A stretch of 64,000 nt of DNA from Hevea brasiliensis (taxonomy: Eukaryota > Streptophyta > Magnoliopsida > Malpighiales > Euphorbiaceae), in contig NC_079495.1 in assembly GCF_030052815.1 (NCBI RefSeq), positions 42,723,651 to 42,787,650 of the forward strand, in the 5' to 3' direction. The notes beneath the pieces were generated by a model, which saw only the letters and a program-made list of their open reading frames with translations, was not told the origin of the DNA and searched no databases. The stretch's first letter is position 1, and each line of letters begins with the position of its first letter. The position numbers and the translations under genes are program-made. Below are positions 48,080 through 60,511 of this stretch, one piece after another.

Positions 48080-49663
48080 TTGCCAATCAATAACTCAACT
48101 TAGGCTATGACACAAAATTTCCAAACATGCCGTGTTCTACACCACGACAAGGCAAACTCACCCCACTAATCGAAATCAATGAAGAAGGTGGCTAGCTATC
48201 TAATGAGTACTCATCCAAACTTACCTCAGACTAACAAACCAGAAAGGGAGGAAAGTGATCAAATATCAAACTCAACCCCACAAGTGGAGGAGGAACATAG
48301 TAAGGGACTTCCATGCCAAGTGTGAATCAAAAACAATTTTAAAATCATATTATTCAACATTTTGTGCAAAACATAAATCAATTTCCAATTCAAATTTCCA
48401 TTCATAAAATAGCAACACAGCATTTCTCCAAACTCATAATTAATACAACTAATTCACAATGCATAGCTAAATAAGTTTTCAATTAGAAAACGATAAATCA
48501 AAGTTTATTGTGCACAAACCTGATGTGAGTCGCCTCTAGGCCTTGACTCAGTTTGCCGTATCTTATTTAGGTCTTTTTCAGCTGAAACACGCAATTTATA
48601 GTGTTTCAGTATCTTATCTCATAATAAATCTAATAATTAATTCATATATACTTAATTTTACCCCCAATATGCTTAAACTAACATTTTTGAAAATTTTCAT
48701 TTTGGAGTTACTATTTATGACACTATTCAAGTCAATTTGTTGACTTTCTCATGCTTAATAGATATAGGGATTTCAATTTCACCCACATACCACATTTTGG
48801 TTACCTAACTTATTGGTTTTGGTTGTTTTCCTCAAATCTTAAGTCTCTTATGTGAAATTTCAAAATTTCAGATTTGATGTCCTGTTTTGCATTGTTTTAT
48901 TGGTTATGTTGCTGTGGTAATTTGGCTAATTTCTCTTCATAAAAGTTGTTCCTTATTGTCTTAAATTTATTTCCCTTTTTGAATCACTCCATTTGGAGTT
49001 TTGTAGCCCTAGTTATGGCTATTTGAACATGCCTGGCTGGATTTGGTGTTACCTAGAATTCTGGGCATTTCCTAGATTTTGGCAATTTTTGTGGGTTGAC
49101 TGCAGGTGGTTTTTCAGACAGATTATAGTCAAAATTTGGGTTTATTTTCTTCATAAAAGTTGTAGGGCCATGTCTCAGCTTTCTATCGGTATAAAATTCA
49201 GGTCATTTGGACCTTCCTAGGCCAAGTTATGGTCATTTACGTAACTACTATTCATTTGGTCATTTTTATACAGGTCAGTATTCCCAATTCTGGATTTGGT
49301 CTAATTAAGTTATGGTCACTTTCTTGGCATGATTCCTAAATGAAAAATGTGACATTTTGTGTCTAGTTTCATTTTCAATTGCCCTCATACCAATTGGGTT
49401 GGTAAATTTTCAGTTTTAGTCCCTAAAAAGGACCTAGGTCAAGCTGCCTAGAGATTGACCCTAACTAATCCAAATTGTAACTTATTTCTAACAATTCACA
49501 CACACCACAAATGGTCACAATTGACCATTTCTCAACTCAAATAAGGTCATTTGCATCAATTGACCATTTTCTATAATTTTTCTCCTAAAACCTAGGTCAA
49601 GAACCCTAATTTTCTTTAAATTGCATAAGTGGTGAAATTAAAGTACATAATTCATACTTACAC

Positions 49664-50569
49664 TGTAACACCCCTTGCCCGTCTACAGTATAGTCGAGCA
49701 AGGCGTGCTACACGGCGTACCGGAGCACCTAGTCTGTAATCAACTCATTCCTAAACTCAATTTGATTTTAAGAAGTCTTTTATGTAATATATATCATGCT
49801 GATACTATTTTCATACTTTGATAAAATCAGTGTTTCAAAAATGGTAATAAAAATTTGGCAAGATGTCGTCTGTATTTCGGACAAACTGTCCTTCCAAACC
49901 TGTTGAAAATAGTTTAATATGATAATATCAAAATCTCAGATATTTCATAGTCTCTATTTCTCAGTAAAGTCAATAGACTTTTACAGTCATTAAACGATTC
50001 CACAATACAGTCCATAATAATTTAAATATATCCAGAAAATCTCCATGTTATTTAATATGTATAAGATATTACAAACTTTAGATCTTTCATAATATCACAA
50101 AATACAAGGCCGAATTTCAAAAATACAATAAAAGTACAAAATACAAGATATCCTAAGTCCTACCATGTATGTAATGCAATACAATGTAGATGACTCTAGA
50201 CTCCTGTGTAGATCCAATGTCTCACCCAGTCGTAGGTCTACTGGGCTCCCCATTTGTGTCTCCAATACCTACACGTTACAAAAGCAACGCGCTAAGCAAC
50301 ATTGCTTAGTGGTGCCAAATATAAAGAAATATACACTAGAATAAAGTAAATGAATTTATAACATCGGTATTCTTTACAATTGTTGATTCTAACTTTATTT
50401 GCTAACATTTCAATATTTGCTAATTTTGGTAGTGCTATATGTCAGAAGACTGGATTTAGCTATTTGAATTTAATAGTACTTGAATTACTGCCCGTGTAGC
50501 CTATATACTAACCAGACTGGATAAACGGATATACTGGCACTGGGTACCTAGTACCTCGGGCTGTCACAC
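49664..50569 (-). mobile_element. Family B LTR, 3' fragment
   Basis: The plus-strand start TGTAACACCCC, then CCCGTCTACAGTATAG, is the complement of the family B LTR end at 16340..16375. It matches 1..730 closely and is cut at 50570 by a plus-strand family A LTR. Tandem hairpin at 50269..50315. The remainder should lie beyond the right edge. Confidence 0.8.
50269..50315 (-). promoter_or_regulatory. Tandem hairpin of family B LTR
   Basis: On the minus strand CTAAGCAA-TG-TTGCTTAG is a perfect 8-bp stem, followed by GCGTTGC...GTAACG. Confidence 0.55.
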
Positions 50570-53500
50570 TATAATACCCCCATGTTCGGTAGTGCATTCT
50601 ACTGTTCCAGTGACCAATATTGTCCGGACAACTAGAATGCCTAGAACTACACTTCGATATGAGTAAGGAGACATAAAATAATGAAATACAAGAAAAGAAA
50701 ATACAAGAAAAACAAAGGAAAAATAATAGCAAAGAAATGTAACGAAGTTAAGCGAGCCGAGAACCCTAGCGATGGATGACCGCACCGGGAAGTCGCGGCG
50801 TGGACCGTTGACTAGCCCTGGACTGCGGGGAACCCTGGAAAATATTTTTAAGACTTAAAGAGATGTCAATTGAAGTATAAATATCATTAGAAATATCAAA
50901 GAAAAAGATTAATTAATTAGTACAAATCAAAGTGAGAAATCGAAAAATGGACAAAACTCGGTGTTACCGAAAAATCGGGAATGCAACCCGAACAGGGGCA
51001 TTGTGGTCATTTGACATCCCGAGTTGTCTTTTGACCTAAATGTCCATTGAAAATACATGATATTACACTTGGAAAATATAATGAAAAATTAATTTTGGGG
51101 TACCTAATATAAATAGCAAAAATGGGGTTCAAATTGGGTAATTAACACTTTTCACTTATTAAATCATTAAAAATGGGTGAGTGGAGCACTTTGGGGATTA
51201 AATTAACATCATATGGGCAGGTGTACTTCCACTAAACTTCATCTTCTTCATTCCTTTCATCCAAGCTAAAATGAAACCTTAGAAATCCACCATTGCCGAA
51301 TTTGAGTGAAGCTTCCTAACCTCCTCCATTCCACCTCTAAACACCAAAGCTTCTTCACTAATCTTGATCCCCACCTCACAAGGAAGAAGTAGATACTAAA
51401 TTTAAGGCAGTTTGGTGAAGATTTAACAAGCCTCATCAATAGGTAAGTTGGTGTTTTTGATTATTGTTTTGTTAAAGTTTGTGAGGATGCTATGGGTGTT
51501 TGATTTATGGAGAAATTTTTGAGGTTTGATGTGTAAAGGGGCAAGTGTACTTGTGGCAGCCATGGAAACACCTTGAAGATAGTTTATTTTTGCTTGTAAA
51601 TGGTGAATTAAAGGATTGATTAAATGTATATTGTGTAGGAAATTAATTGGGTGATGTATACTTAGGATATGTGAATGTGTATTGAAATTTGAATGCTTGG
51701 AAATTATGGGAATGTAATGCATGAAATGGCAGCCTGGTTTGGTGAACCATAAGGATGTTATTTCATGTTTGGATTATGGAATATTAATGTTGAATTGTGT
51801 TGGTTGTTATGGAAGTTTGGGTATGTGTGTGATGGTGTGAGGTTGGACATGTAAAAGTGTTATGGTTAGGTGATTGAATTATTGTAAATTTAGTTTGAAA
51901 AATTCTGTACTAAATGGTGCACATTGAATGTAATTGTAAGCTGCCAAAATGGCCTATAATATGTTGTGAATTATGTTTAGGTTATGGTACAATCAGAATT
52001 GGCTTGAATGTTGAATTTGGTAAGTGTTAAAAGTGATCCTTGATGTGTATGAAGGAAATGCAACAAGGCAGTTTGTGTTTTGGGCCTAGAACTTTAAGTG
52101 TGTGGCTCCAATTGGTATGAGACCAATTGGATGTGAAACTAGGGACAAAATGTGCCAACTTTCATGGAGAAAGCTTGCCAAAATTCTGCTTGTAAGGTAG
52201 CTTGAAAAATGACCAAATCCGGATTAAGTGCAAATAAAGCCTGAAAATTGACCATTTGGGCAGCAGTTAGTATTTAGGCCATAACTCACTCAAAACAGGT
52301 CCAATTGACCTGAAATTTTGACCATGGATAGTTAAGACCCATATCTACAAGTCTTATGAAGGCACCAAAACCCAGAAATAACCATAAGCAAGTCAAGCAG
52401 CTTACACAAGTTCGGGTCCAAAAACTGGCCGAACCAAAATTGACCTAAAATGACCTAAAGTGACCAATTTTTATGCAATTTGACCAGCAATAGTAAAATG
52501 ACCATAACTTGCTCTACATAACTCAGAATGACCTGAATTTTTGTCCCGCGTGCAATAAGACAAAGATCTACAAGTTTTTAGTTTTGACCAAAACCCGAAA
52601 ACTGAGGGAAATAGGTCGTCCGGCTAGGTCAAACTAGTATCCCGAAATCCAGCAAATTACAAGAAAATGCAGTATACACAGAAATGAATTTGGTAACATG
52701 TACCAACCCTAAAAGACTATCGAATGTGACATATTAGTAACATTAAAACCTAAATTACCTATAATGCACCAAGGGTCGACATATTAGGTTGATTAAGCAA
52801 ATAATAGCATTCAATGAATTACTTATCAAGCATTATCGTTAGAGACAGTTTAATTGAGTACTGAAACACTTCAAATTGTGTTTCTCAATTAGCAAAAACT
52901 CAGGGAAAGGGAAGAAAACACTGAGTCAAGACTAGGAGACAGTTATCAGAGGTTTGTGCACAACAGCTATTTCTTTTGAATTTTTTTTCTATTGAAATGA
53001 ATTATGACTATTTGTACATTATTGTTTTAAATTGTGGAAATGTGCTTGGAATGGATACTTATTGCTTAAAAAGCATTATAAATGGTTTGAAATTGTGAAA
53101 AATTGTTTGAATGATATTGATGGATACTTATTGATTGAAAAGCATTGGAAATGGTTTGAAACCACAGCTATCATGTATATTGATTGTATTCCTCGCTAGC
53201 TTGTCTAGTGGGACGAATTGAATTCCCTCTCTGGCTGAAGTGTTGAGTTGTGTGCCTATTGAGGACGAATCGAATGAGTACTCATATTTTTGCTAGCTAG
53301 CTATGTTATTCCTCATTAGTTATTGACTTTTGGGACGAATTGAATACCTCATTAGCCATCGGCTTTTGGGACGAATTGAACTTTGGAACATGATTAAATT
53401 GTGTGTGATTTATTGATATGTATTGTGAGATTGTGAAATGAATTTAAATTCTTATTGACATTCACTGTCTTTTGAATTTAACTATGTTTGGATTACTGAG

Positions 53501-54195
53501 ATTTATTGTGATATTGTGTTAAATTCCTTATGACATTATTCTCTTGAATTTAACTATGGTTTTAAGTATCCACTATTTATTTAACTTATGATTTGTGATT
53601 TAAAGTTGTATTTGGTTAATGTTGTGCACCATTGAGACATTGTCTCAGCGATAGCTTTTTATTGCTGTCGCAGGTAGATAGACGGACAGGGCAGCAGACT
53701 AGGCTGCTAGTACATCCAGCGAGAGATTATTGGGTATAATGAGTATACCACATTTTGCATTTTGTACTGTAATGTATGACCACTGTATGTACATATTGTT
53801 CTTGGTTTTGAGTAGTTGTAAATTAAAACTGTACATTAAAGTTGTAAAATAAATTATGAGTTATTTTGACTTGTAAAAATTGTATTATATTTCTTGTATC
53901 TCAGACTTTGAAAAATTATTGTGGATTTGTGTTGAATTATGTTGGAGTTTGAGATTGAGAAAAATATTGAAGTGCTTTCTACAGGTTTTTGAAGAACTGT
54001 TTTATCCAAATTACAGAGGGCACTCTGCCAAAATTTTTACAGAAATTACTAATAGTCTAAATGTGTTAGCTAATTCACTTCAGTTCAAAAAGGTTTTTAA
54101 CACCTGTAAATAGTGCTCACCACTGTAAAAGAAGTAAAAAAAGTTTTGAAAATCCCTTGTAGTGTATTTAATGGGTTATCAGTAGGCGAAGTTGG
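50570..54195 (+). mobile_element. Family A LTR, last 60 bases displaced by copia
   Basis: Starts TATAATACCCCC, a mutated TGTAACACCCC, and follows the whole family A LTR. It includes the GAAACAC hairpin at 52861..52887, palindrome 53274..53285 and tandem hairpin 53624..53674. At 54196 it is interrupted by the copia element about 60 bases before its expected end. Whether it is a solo LTR or a 5' LTR cannot be told from this window. Open frames 51423..51722 and 53880..54113 are unsupported. Confidence 0.85.
50745..50794 (+). promoter_or_regulatory. 5S rRNA-like block in LTR
   Basis: AAGTTAAGCGAGCCGAGAAC, CCTAGCGATGGATGACC, CGGGAAGTC. It starts 176 bases from the LTR start at 50570. Confidence 0.6.
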
Positions 54196-56305
54196 TGTTA
54201 GTAGTATGCGCTAGAGCATATCATTTAGTATGTATCTTGTACATAATTTTATTAATAAAAGGCATTTCTACTTTTTCGTTTACATAATATATTTATGTGT
54301 AATAGAAAAGGTCCATTGATATTTTGTTAGAAATATTATTCTTAAGTTGTTAAGAATATGAGTGACAATATTTCTAGCACAAAGTATCATAAATAGGTTC
54401 ACAATCGAGGATACTTCATAATAAGGACATGACTTATCCAGAAAGATTGTATTCATATTTGTTCCCAAGTTATTTATATGAGATATAAATAAGATGGAAT
54501 GGTGAGTCTCATGCCATATAACAAATATGATAGGCACTTATAAATGATAAGTAGGCCGAACCAGTGACACTTATGACAAGCACATGGAGTTTACTCTTGT
54601 CAATGTTTTGTCATAAATCATATAAGTGGATATAATCTTTAGACCTGAGATAGCACAGTTATCTTGTATATAGGTAGTTTGAGTTTGATATTGCTTTTAT
54701 ACTTGTACTGTGTATGGGTATATGGGCATGTGTTGGCTCCTACTAGTTATATATGGAGGTAGGTGTTGATCAAGATGGAATCTGTTCCTCTAAGTAAATA
54801 GAGATAAAATCCTATGTTCATTTAAATCTTCTTAATGTTTCAAGTTCCTAGCCAGGACAGATAGATTTATTCAGAAAAGAGTTTCTGATGAGGAAAAATC
54901 TTTTTAATGAAGAGCTGGAATTAAAAGAGAACATAATATTCATAGCAAATGGAGTTTGACATAAACCATGACTCCAGCTTGAGTTGGGATTTTGTAACAG
55001 AGAGATTCTAGTGCATAGTAACATATGATTATAGGTTCATTTAAGGTAAACCTTATTACTAATTGGGTGGCCATGGCATGCTATGCTAGGTGTTAACCAT
55101 GGTCTATGAGGTGCATAAAATGATATAGAGAAATCATTTATCTTAAGAAAGAGTTCTGATGATATTAAGAGTTGATATCATGTCTCATTGCCAATTAGTG
55201 ATGAGCCTAGTAAGTCACACACATACACAAGTTATCACCTATTTAAATATGATTTAATTAATTATTCAAAGAGTTTAATTGATTAATTAAATAGGTTTGG
55301 TTTGCAATTAAATTGCAAAGTCCCTAGCATGACTTGAAACCAAATCTAGATTATTGGATGTATAATATAAGTTAAATTTATATTTAAAGTATTTAAATAT
55401 GAATTTAATTAATGAGAAATTAATTAATAGAGATTAATTAATTAATTTATATTTGATATAAATTAATTAGTAGAAGAAAAATAATTATTTTGGGTTAAGA
55501 ACTCAAAATTAAGACACAGGGGCATTTTGGTCATTTCACAGTGTGACACGTGGCACCATGAGATGGTGACACATGGGATTACGCATAAGCTTGCCAAATG
55601 TTTTTTAATCATGTAAGATGATTAAAATCAAGATTAAATATAGGTTTGACACTTGGCACAATGTGATTGGGTCACTTAAACCTAGAGCTAATCAAAGGGT
55701 GACATGTGGCAAGGGTTTAATGTGTTAACATAGCTATTTAAGTGTTGTTATGAAAAGAAAAATAACCAGCAGCCACTCCTCTCTTTTATCACGCCACTTT
55801 GAGGTTTTTTTATCTATTCTTCTTCATCTCTCATCAATTCAAAGAGATTAGCCATCAATCTCTTGAATTAAGAACACTAGAAATTGTTTCTAGTGTCCTG
55901 TTTACATCTCTAATCTCTTAAAAGGTAGAACTTGAATTTCTAATTAATAGAAAAGGCTTTAGAAGCTGTGTAAGGGCTGCCATAGTTGTTCTTGGTGTGG
56001 ACAAGCTAGAGGGACAACATCTGGTGTCCTGAAGACGAATCTCAAAGGGACAGGCACGCTGCAATGCATTAAGAGGTTAGTGTAATCGTTCTTAATTTAA
56101 TCTAGGGTTCTAAAATTAATCTGATTAATTTTAAAATCTTAAATGACAAATACAGATCCAAAAACATATTAAAAGAGTTTTAATATGTTGTTTATCATTG
56201 AAATCAAATAGATAAAAATAAATCTTGCATGATGCATGTGACCCTAGGTGAAAATTTTTTAATTCAATGGTATAAACTTGTGTTTTTCACGCTTCCATTC
56301 CTTCA
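54196..56305 (+). mobile_element. 5' LTR of copia element
   Basis: 2110 bp, TGTTAGTAG to CTTCA. It contains AT-rich TTAATTAATTAA stretches (55255..55470), a GGGGCATTTTGGTCATTT motif at 55519, four G-box-like TGACACNTGGCA copies and a TATTTAAG box. The open frame 54280..54537 is unsupported. Confidence 0.93.
55544..55742 (+). promoter_or_regulatory. Putative LTR promoter: repeated G-box-like motifs and TATA
   Basis: TGACACGTGGCA at 55544, TGACACATGGG at 55567, TGACACTTGGCA at 55647 and TGACATGTGGCA at 55700, then CTATTTAAG at 55734..55742. The first contains CACGTGGC, a G-box/ABRE-like core. The same array is in the 3' LTR (from 63403). Function is inferred from motif similarity only. Confidence 0.5.
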
Positions 56306-56307
56306 AT

Positions 56308-56319
56308 TGGTATCAGAGC
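56308..56319 (+). other. Primer binding site of copia element
   Basis: TGGTATCAGAGC, two bases after the 5' LTR end at 56305. Confidence 0.93.
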
Positions 56320-58053
56320 CACTATTTTTTCCATTTAGATTGTTGATTATGTGATTTAATTGTGTGATTTGATCATGAGATGATTGATCCATTGCTGGTT
56401 GCAATGGATGTGTGGCGGCACACATGGTGAAGCCACCATTGGTGGCGGCAACAATGGTTCTTCAAGGTGGCACAAGGTTTGCTTTTTAATTTGCAATTGT
56501 TGTATGATCTAAAAGCTCATCCTATGTCTGATTAAATTGTTTAATTAGAATTTTAATCACATAATTAAATTATGATTCAAATCAAAGTTTTAAAAATTGT
56601 TTTAATGTGATTCAAATCTGTATTTTAAAAGTTGTTTGAATGTGATTCAAATCTGAATTTTTAAAGTTGTTTGAATCATATTTAAATCTGATTTTTTAAA
56701 ATTGATTGAATAAAATTCTGATCTGATTTTTTAAAAAATGTTTGAATGTGATTCAAATCTGATTTTTTTAAAAATGTTTGAATGTGATTCAAATCTGAAT
56801 TTTTAAAGTTGTTTGAATGTGATTCAAATCTGAATTTTTAAATTTGTTTGAATGAGATTCAAATCTGAATTTTTAATTTTATTTGAATCATATTCAAATC
56901 TGGATTTTTAAGTTGAATATGAGATATTCAATTTAATTTAAGTATGTATGTTTTATTTAATTGTTAAATAGTGATATGCATGATGGATGATCATGGACTA
57001 TAAAAGACCAATGTGATTGGATTTATTTCTTTTATGTTTCTTTGGGATTGTAAACTAATTAATTTATTTTAATTTATTTTGGGCATGTATTTTTAAGTTT
57101 GTAATAATTTTTGGGTTGCAATTTTATTTATTTAAGTTCTTGTAAATTCACCTTGGTATGCCAAGGATTACTATGTAATATTGGATTGCAAGAAGTTCAA
57201 GGAGGTCAAGAGCATTGGTGGGACCAGTGGGAGGAATTCAAGATCAAGTGTTGATTATGTACTCCTTCAGCAACTCTTGTAAAATGAATGAATGAATGAA
57301 ATGCACCTAGGAATGCCCTGATTCAATTCTTGGTGGCTCAGAATTGAATCCATTAGAAAGTCCATGATCATACCATATTTATTGATATGATATATGCATG
57401 CTAATTGGATAATGTGTAAAGTGAGACCTTAATAGTAATTAGAATAACCATAAAATCTTCCAAACAAATGATTAAGTTGGAAATGTTATAATTAAAGTAA
57501 TTATAACATAGGCCCTCCATTGGGGCAATTATTTTAAGAAATTTTAAATAGTTGCATAAGATGCAATTAATTTAAGAGATTTTCTTAAGAATAATTGTTA
57601 AGCATGAGATGTTGTAAATATGTAAATGGTTTAGTGGCCAATATTGGATGTATCTGAGGACATTAAAATTATTTGCATAATTACTGGCTCAATGGGATCA
57701 ACTTAACTAATGCAAGATAAGTCAATAATGGATGTACCAGAGATTTTGAGCATTAGGGGCTAGGTAAAGGATTGAACCTCACATGAGATGTGATGGGCAA
57801 GGAGTTGCTCACTTATAGTTTATTGTAATTCCAATAATGGATGTACCTGAGGATGATCAATAGAATTATAAGAATTCAATCACCCACTAGAAATCCATCC
57901 AACTAGGATTTCCGTTTTCTACTTTGGAAGTGTAGGATTCGCTAAGTTAGTGGGAGGACCAATTTGATTAAAAGACCATAATCATTTTGGTTAATTACAT
58001 GATACAGTTACTAATTAATCTGGTTATTTTCTGCAGTTAATTTTCTGATAAAA
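56320..58053 (+). other. Long untranslated leader of copia element
   Basis: 1.7 kb between primer site and gag with no open frame. It includes a 35-bp tandem array (56572..56925) and an AATG repeat near 57285..57300. Leaders of this length are usual in BARE/Angela elements and carry packaging signals in that family; none can be pinpointed here. Confidence 0.7.
56572..56925 (+). repeat. About ten tandem 35-bp units in copia leader
   Basis: The unit reads TGATTCAAATCTGAATTTTT then AAAGTTGTTTGAATG. The copies differ by a few bases and by one-base length changes in the T and A runs. Confidence 0.9.
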
Positions 58054-58779
58054 ATGAGCACAAAACAACCACTACCATCCAATATCCTTGCAAGCATACT
58101 TGATCACAATTGGTTGATAGGACCTAATCTATCTGATTGGCTAAGAAATTTGAAACTTGTCCTGAACCTTGAACATATAGGATATGTTCTAGATTCAAAT
58201 GTTCCTGGTCCCTTACCTCCAGAGGCCACACAAGAGGAACATGAAACTTTGGACAAGTGGAAGGAGCATGATATGAGAGCTAAGTGTTACATGCTTGCTT
58301 CCATGAGTAATGAGTTACAGAAGCAACATGAGAACATGCAGAGTGCGAGTGAGATCCTCCTTCACCTACAAGAGTTGTATGGTGAGCACAGCAGGAATGC
58401 TAGGTATGATATATCTAGACAGCTATTCCGTATGAGGATGTCTGAGGGACAGAATGTTGGGGATCATGTCCACAAGATGATTCGGCTGATTGAGCAGTTG
58501 GAACATCTTGACTTCAACATGGATTTCCAACTACAGACGGATTTGATCCTTCAGTCCCTTCCTGAGTCTTTTGGGAATTTTGTGACAAATTTCCATATGA
58601 CTAAACAGGAATGCACCTTAGCTGGTTTACTCAACATGCTGGTTATTGCCCAAAAGAATATGCCGAGCACTAAAGGAAAAGAGGTAGCTTTGATTGCATC
58701 TTCTTCACTGGAAAGTCCAACAAGAAGAAGGGCAATAAGAAAAAGAAACCTCAGATTCCTGGTCCTTCCAAGAAAATAG
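58054..58779 (+). pseudogene. gag: copia gag, frameshifted near its end
   Basis: Starts MSTKQPLPSN and runs as a copia capsid: LDHNWLIGPNLSDWLRNLK (about residues 16-34), LDKWKEHDMRAKCYML, ILLHLQELYGEHSRNARYDI and VHKMIRLIEQLEHLDF, to QKNM near residue 205. A one-base shift near 58710 moves the lysine-rich linker and zinc knuckle into another frame; the printed end at 58779 is out-of-frame read-through. In the family this protein forms the virus-like particle. It lies 1.7 kb after the primer site with no other good start upstream. Confidence 0.88.
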
Positions 58780-59285
58780 CTAAACAGAAAAGGAAGACTA
58801 AAGCTGATGGAGGCAAAGGAAAGTGTTTCCACTGCCAAAAGGATGGGCACTGGAAAAGGAACTGCCCAGAGTATCTTGCTTCTCTGAAGGACAAGATGGA
58901 TACACCTTCGGAAGGTATGTCCATATCTTGTTATTTAGATTCTGATGATACTCATAGTTCATCTATAGCTTGGGTTTTAGATACTGGTGCCAGTTCTCAC
59001 ATTTCTAATGATATGCAGGAACTAACAAATAGTAGCAGCTTGTGTTCTAAAGATATTAGAGTCCGGATTGGTAATGGCTCAATTGTTGAAGCTTTAGCCA
59101 TAGGATCTAAATCTTTTTACATGTTTGGACAAGTTTTGTGTTTGGATAATATTTTATATGTACCTGATGCTTTTAAGAACATCATTTCTATATCTAGTTT
59201 GACTAGAAATGGCTATGAATTTGATTCTGAGATGATGTTTGCAATATTTATTTTGGAAATAAATATGTTGGTTCGGGTTATATGA
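58712..59285 (+). pseudogene. copia gag nucleocapsid end and protease
   Basis: Continues gag in the shifted frame: a lysine-rich linker, the CCHC knuckle CFHCQKDGHWKRNC at 58824..58865, then the protease. An internal ATG at 58896 opens a 129-codon stretch with WVLDTGASSHIS, the catalytic Asp-Thr-Gly at residues 29-31, and LDNILYVPDAFKNIISISSL, the second conserved copia protease segment. A second frameshift near 59240 leads into the integrase frame, so the end at 59285 is out of register. Confidence 0.85.
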
Positions 59286-60511
59286 ATGATGGTCTTTATT
59301 ATTTGGATAATAATGACAAACACAAATTGAATGCAAGTGATCTAAAAGAATGCAATGCCATGGTGAAAACCAACTCAAGTTCAAAATATATTTGGCACTT
59401 AAGGTTATGTCATGTTGCAGAAGATAGGATTGCAAAACTAGAGAAAATGGGGATTCTATTCTCATTGGGCTCTGAGCCTACTCCAAATTGTGAATCTTGC
59501 CTTCAGGGCAAAATGACTAGATCGCCCTTTGTTGGACAAGGGCTAAGAGCTGAAAATATTTTGGAGCTAATACATAGTGATGTATGTGGTCCATTTAAAG
59601 AAATGGCTAGAGGGGGTTTTCATTATTTTATTACCTTTATTGATGATAAATCAAGGTTTGGGTATTTGTATTTGATGAAATACAAACATGAATCTTTTGA
59701 AAAGTTCAAAGAATTTAAATCTGAAGTAGAAAATCAAACAGGAAAGAGTATTAAAGCTCTTCGATCAGATCGTGGAGGTGAATATTTGAGTACTGAATTT
59801 GATGAATACTTGAGAGAGCATGGCATTGTTTCTCAGCTAACTCCTCCAGGAACGCCACAACTGAATGGTGTATCTGAAAGGAGAAATCCTACCCTATTGG
59901 ATATGGTACGTAGTATGATGAGCTATACTGATATGCCAATTTTCTTTTGGCGATTTGCATTAGAATCAGCTTTGTATATTCTGAATAGGATTCCATCAAA
60001 ATCAGTTTCTTCCACACCTTATGAGATATGGCATGGAAGAAAACCAAGTCTTAAGCATGTTAAGATTTGGGGTTGTCCAACTTATATCAAAAAGCTGAAC
60101 ACTGATAAATTGGAGACCAGATCAGAAAAAGGTCGATTTGTTGGATATGCAAAAGATAGTTTTGGATATTATTTTTATTTGCCTACTTCACAAAAGGTTG
60201 TGATAAGTAGAGATGCCACATTTCTTGAACAACAGTTTGTTCAAGAAGGAGGCAAAGGAAGGCAAATAGAGTTAGAATTGGAGAATTCTGACCAACCAAC
60301 AGATCAGATGGATATAGATCCATCTAGTCAACCTATACCCGTTGATGAAACATCTACAGCTGTTCCTCGTAGAACAACTAGGGTATCTCACCCACCAGTG
60401 AGATATGGTTTTCTTCATGAAGTAGAACAAGAGTTGTCTACTCATGAAGAAGTAGATCATGGAGATGATCCACTTACTTATGAAGAAGCTATATCAAATA
60501 TAGACTCTTAA
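59282..60511 (+). CDS. copia integrase region
   Basis: A 409-codon frame inserting cDNA into the host genome in the family. The zinc-binding HHCC group is His39, His44, Cys70 and Cys73. The catalytic triad is Asp100 (IHSDVCGP), Asp163 (LRSDRGGEY) and Glu199 (NGVSERRN), with exactly 35 residues between the last two, as expected for DD35E. GYYFYLP and DATFLE mark the C-terminal domain, then an acidic linker to RT. It is the same polyprotein frame as the RT but stops at TAA 60509..60511, where a sense codon is expected before KWIDAM. The ATG at 59282 is internal to pol. Confidence 0.92.
   Translation: MNDGLYYLDNNDKHKLNASDLKECNAMVKTNSSSKYIWHLRLCHVAEDRIAKLEKMGILFSLGSEPTPNCESCLQGKMTRSPFVGQGLRAENILELIHSDVCGPFKEMARGGFHYFITFIDDKSRFGYLYLMKYKHESFEKFKEFKSEVENQTGKSIKALRSDRGGEYLSTEFDEYLREHGIVSQLTPPGTPQLNGVSERRNPTLLDMVRSMMSYTDMPIFFWRFALESALYILNRIPSKSVSSTPYEIWHGRKPSLKHVKIWGCPTYIKKLNTDKLETRSEKGRFVGYAKDSFGYYFYLPTSQKVVISRDATFLEQQFVQEGGKGRQIELELENSDQPTDQMDIDPSSQPIPVDETSTAVPRRTTRVSHPPVRYGFLHEVEQELSTHEEVDHGDDPLTYEEAISNIDS

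Larger units (their letters stand above)
43525..49663 (-). mobile_element. 5' LTR of element M, split and cut off on the right
   Basis: The pieces are 43525..44388 and 48085..49663, about 2.44 kb, clearly the partner of the LTR at 19275..33174. The first piece is interrupted by a solo LTR with target TTGCC; the second ends at 49663, where a family B LTR was inserted. About 1.1 kb of the LTR should lie beyond the window. Tandem hairpin 44172..44224; palindrome 48203..48214. Confidence 0.85.
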
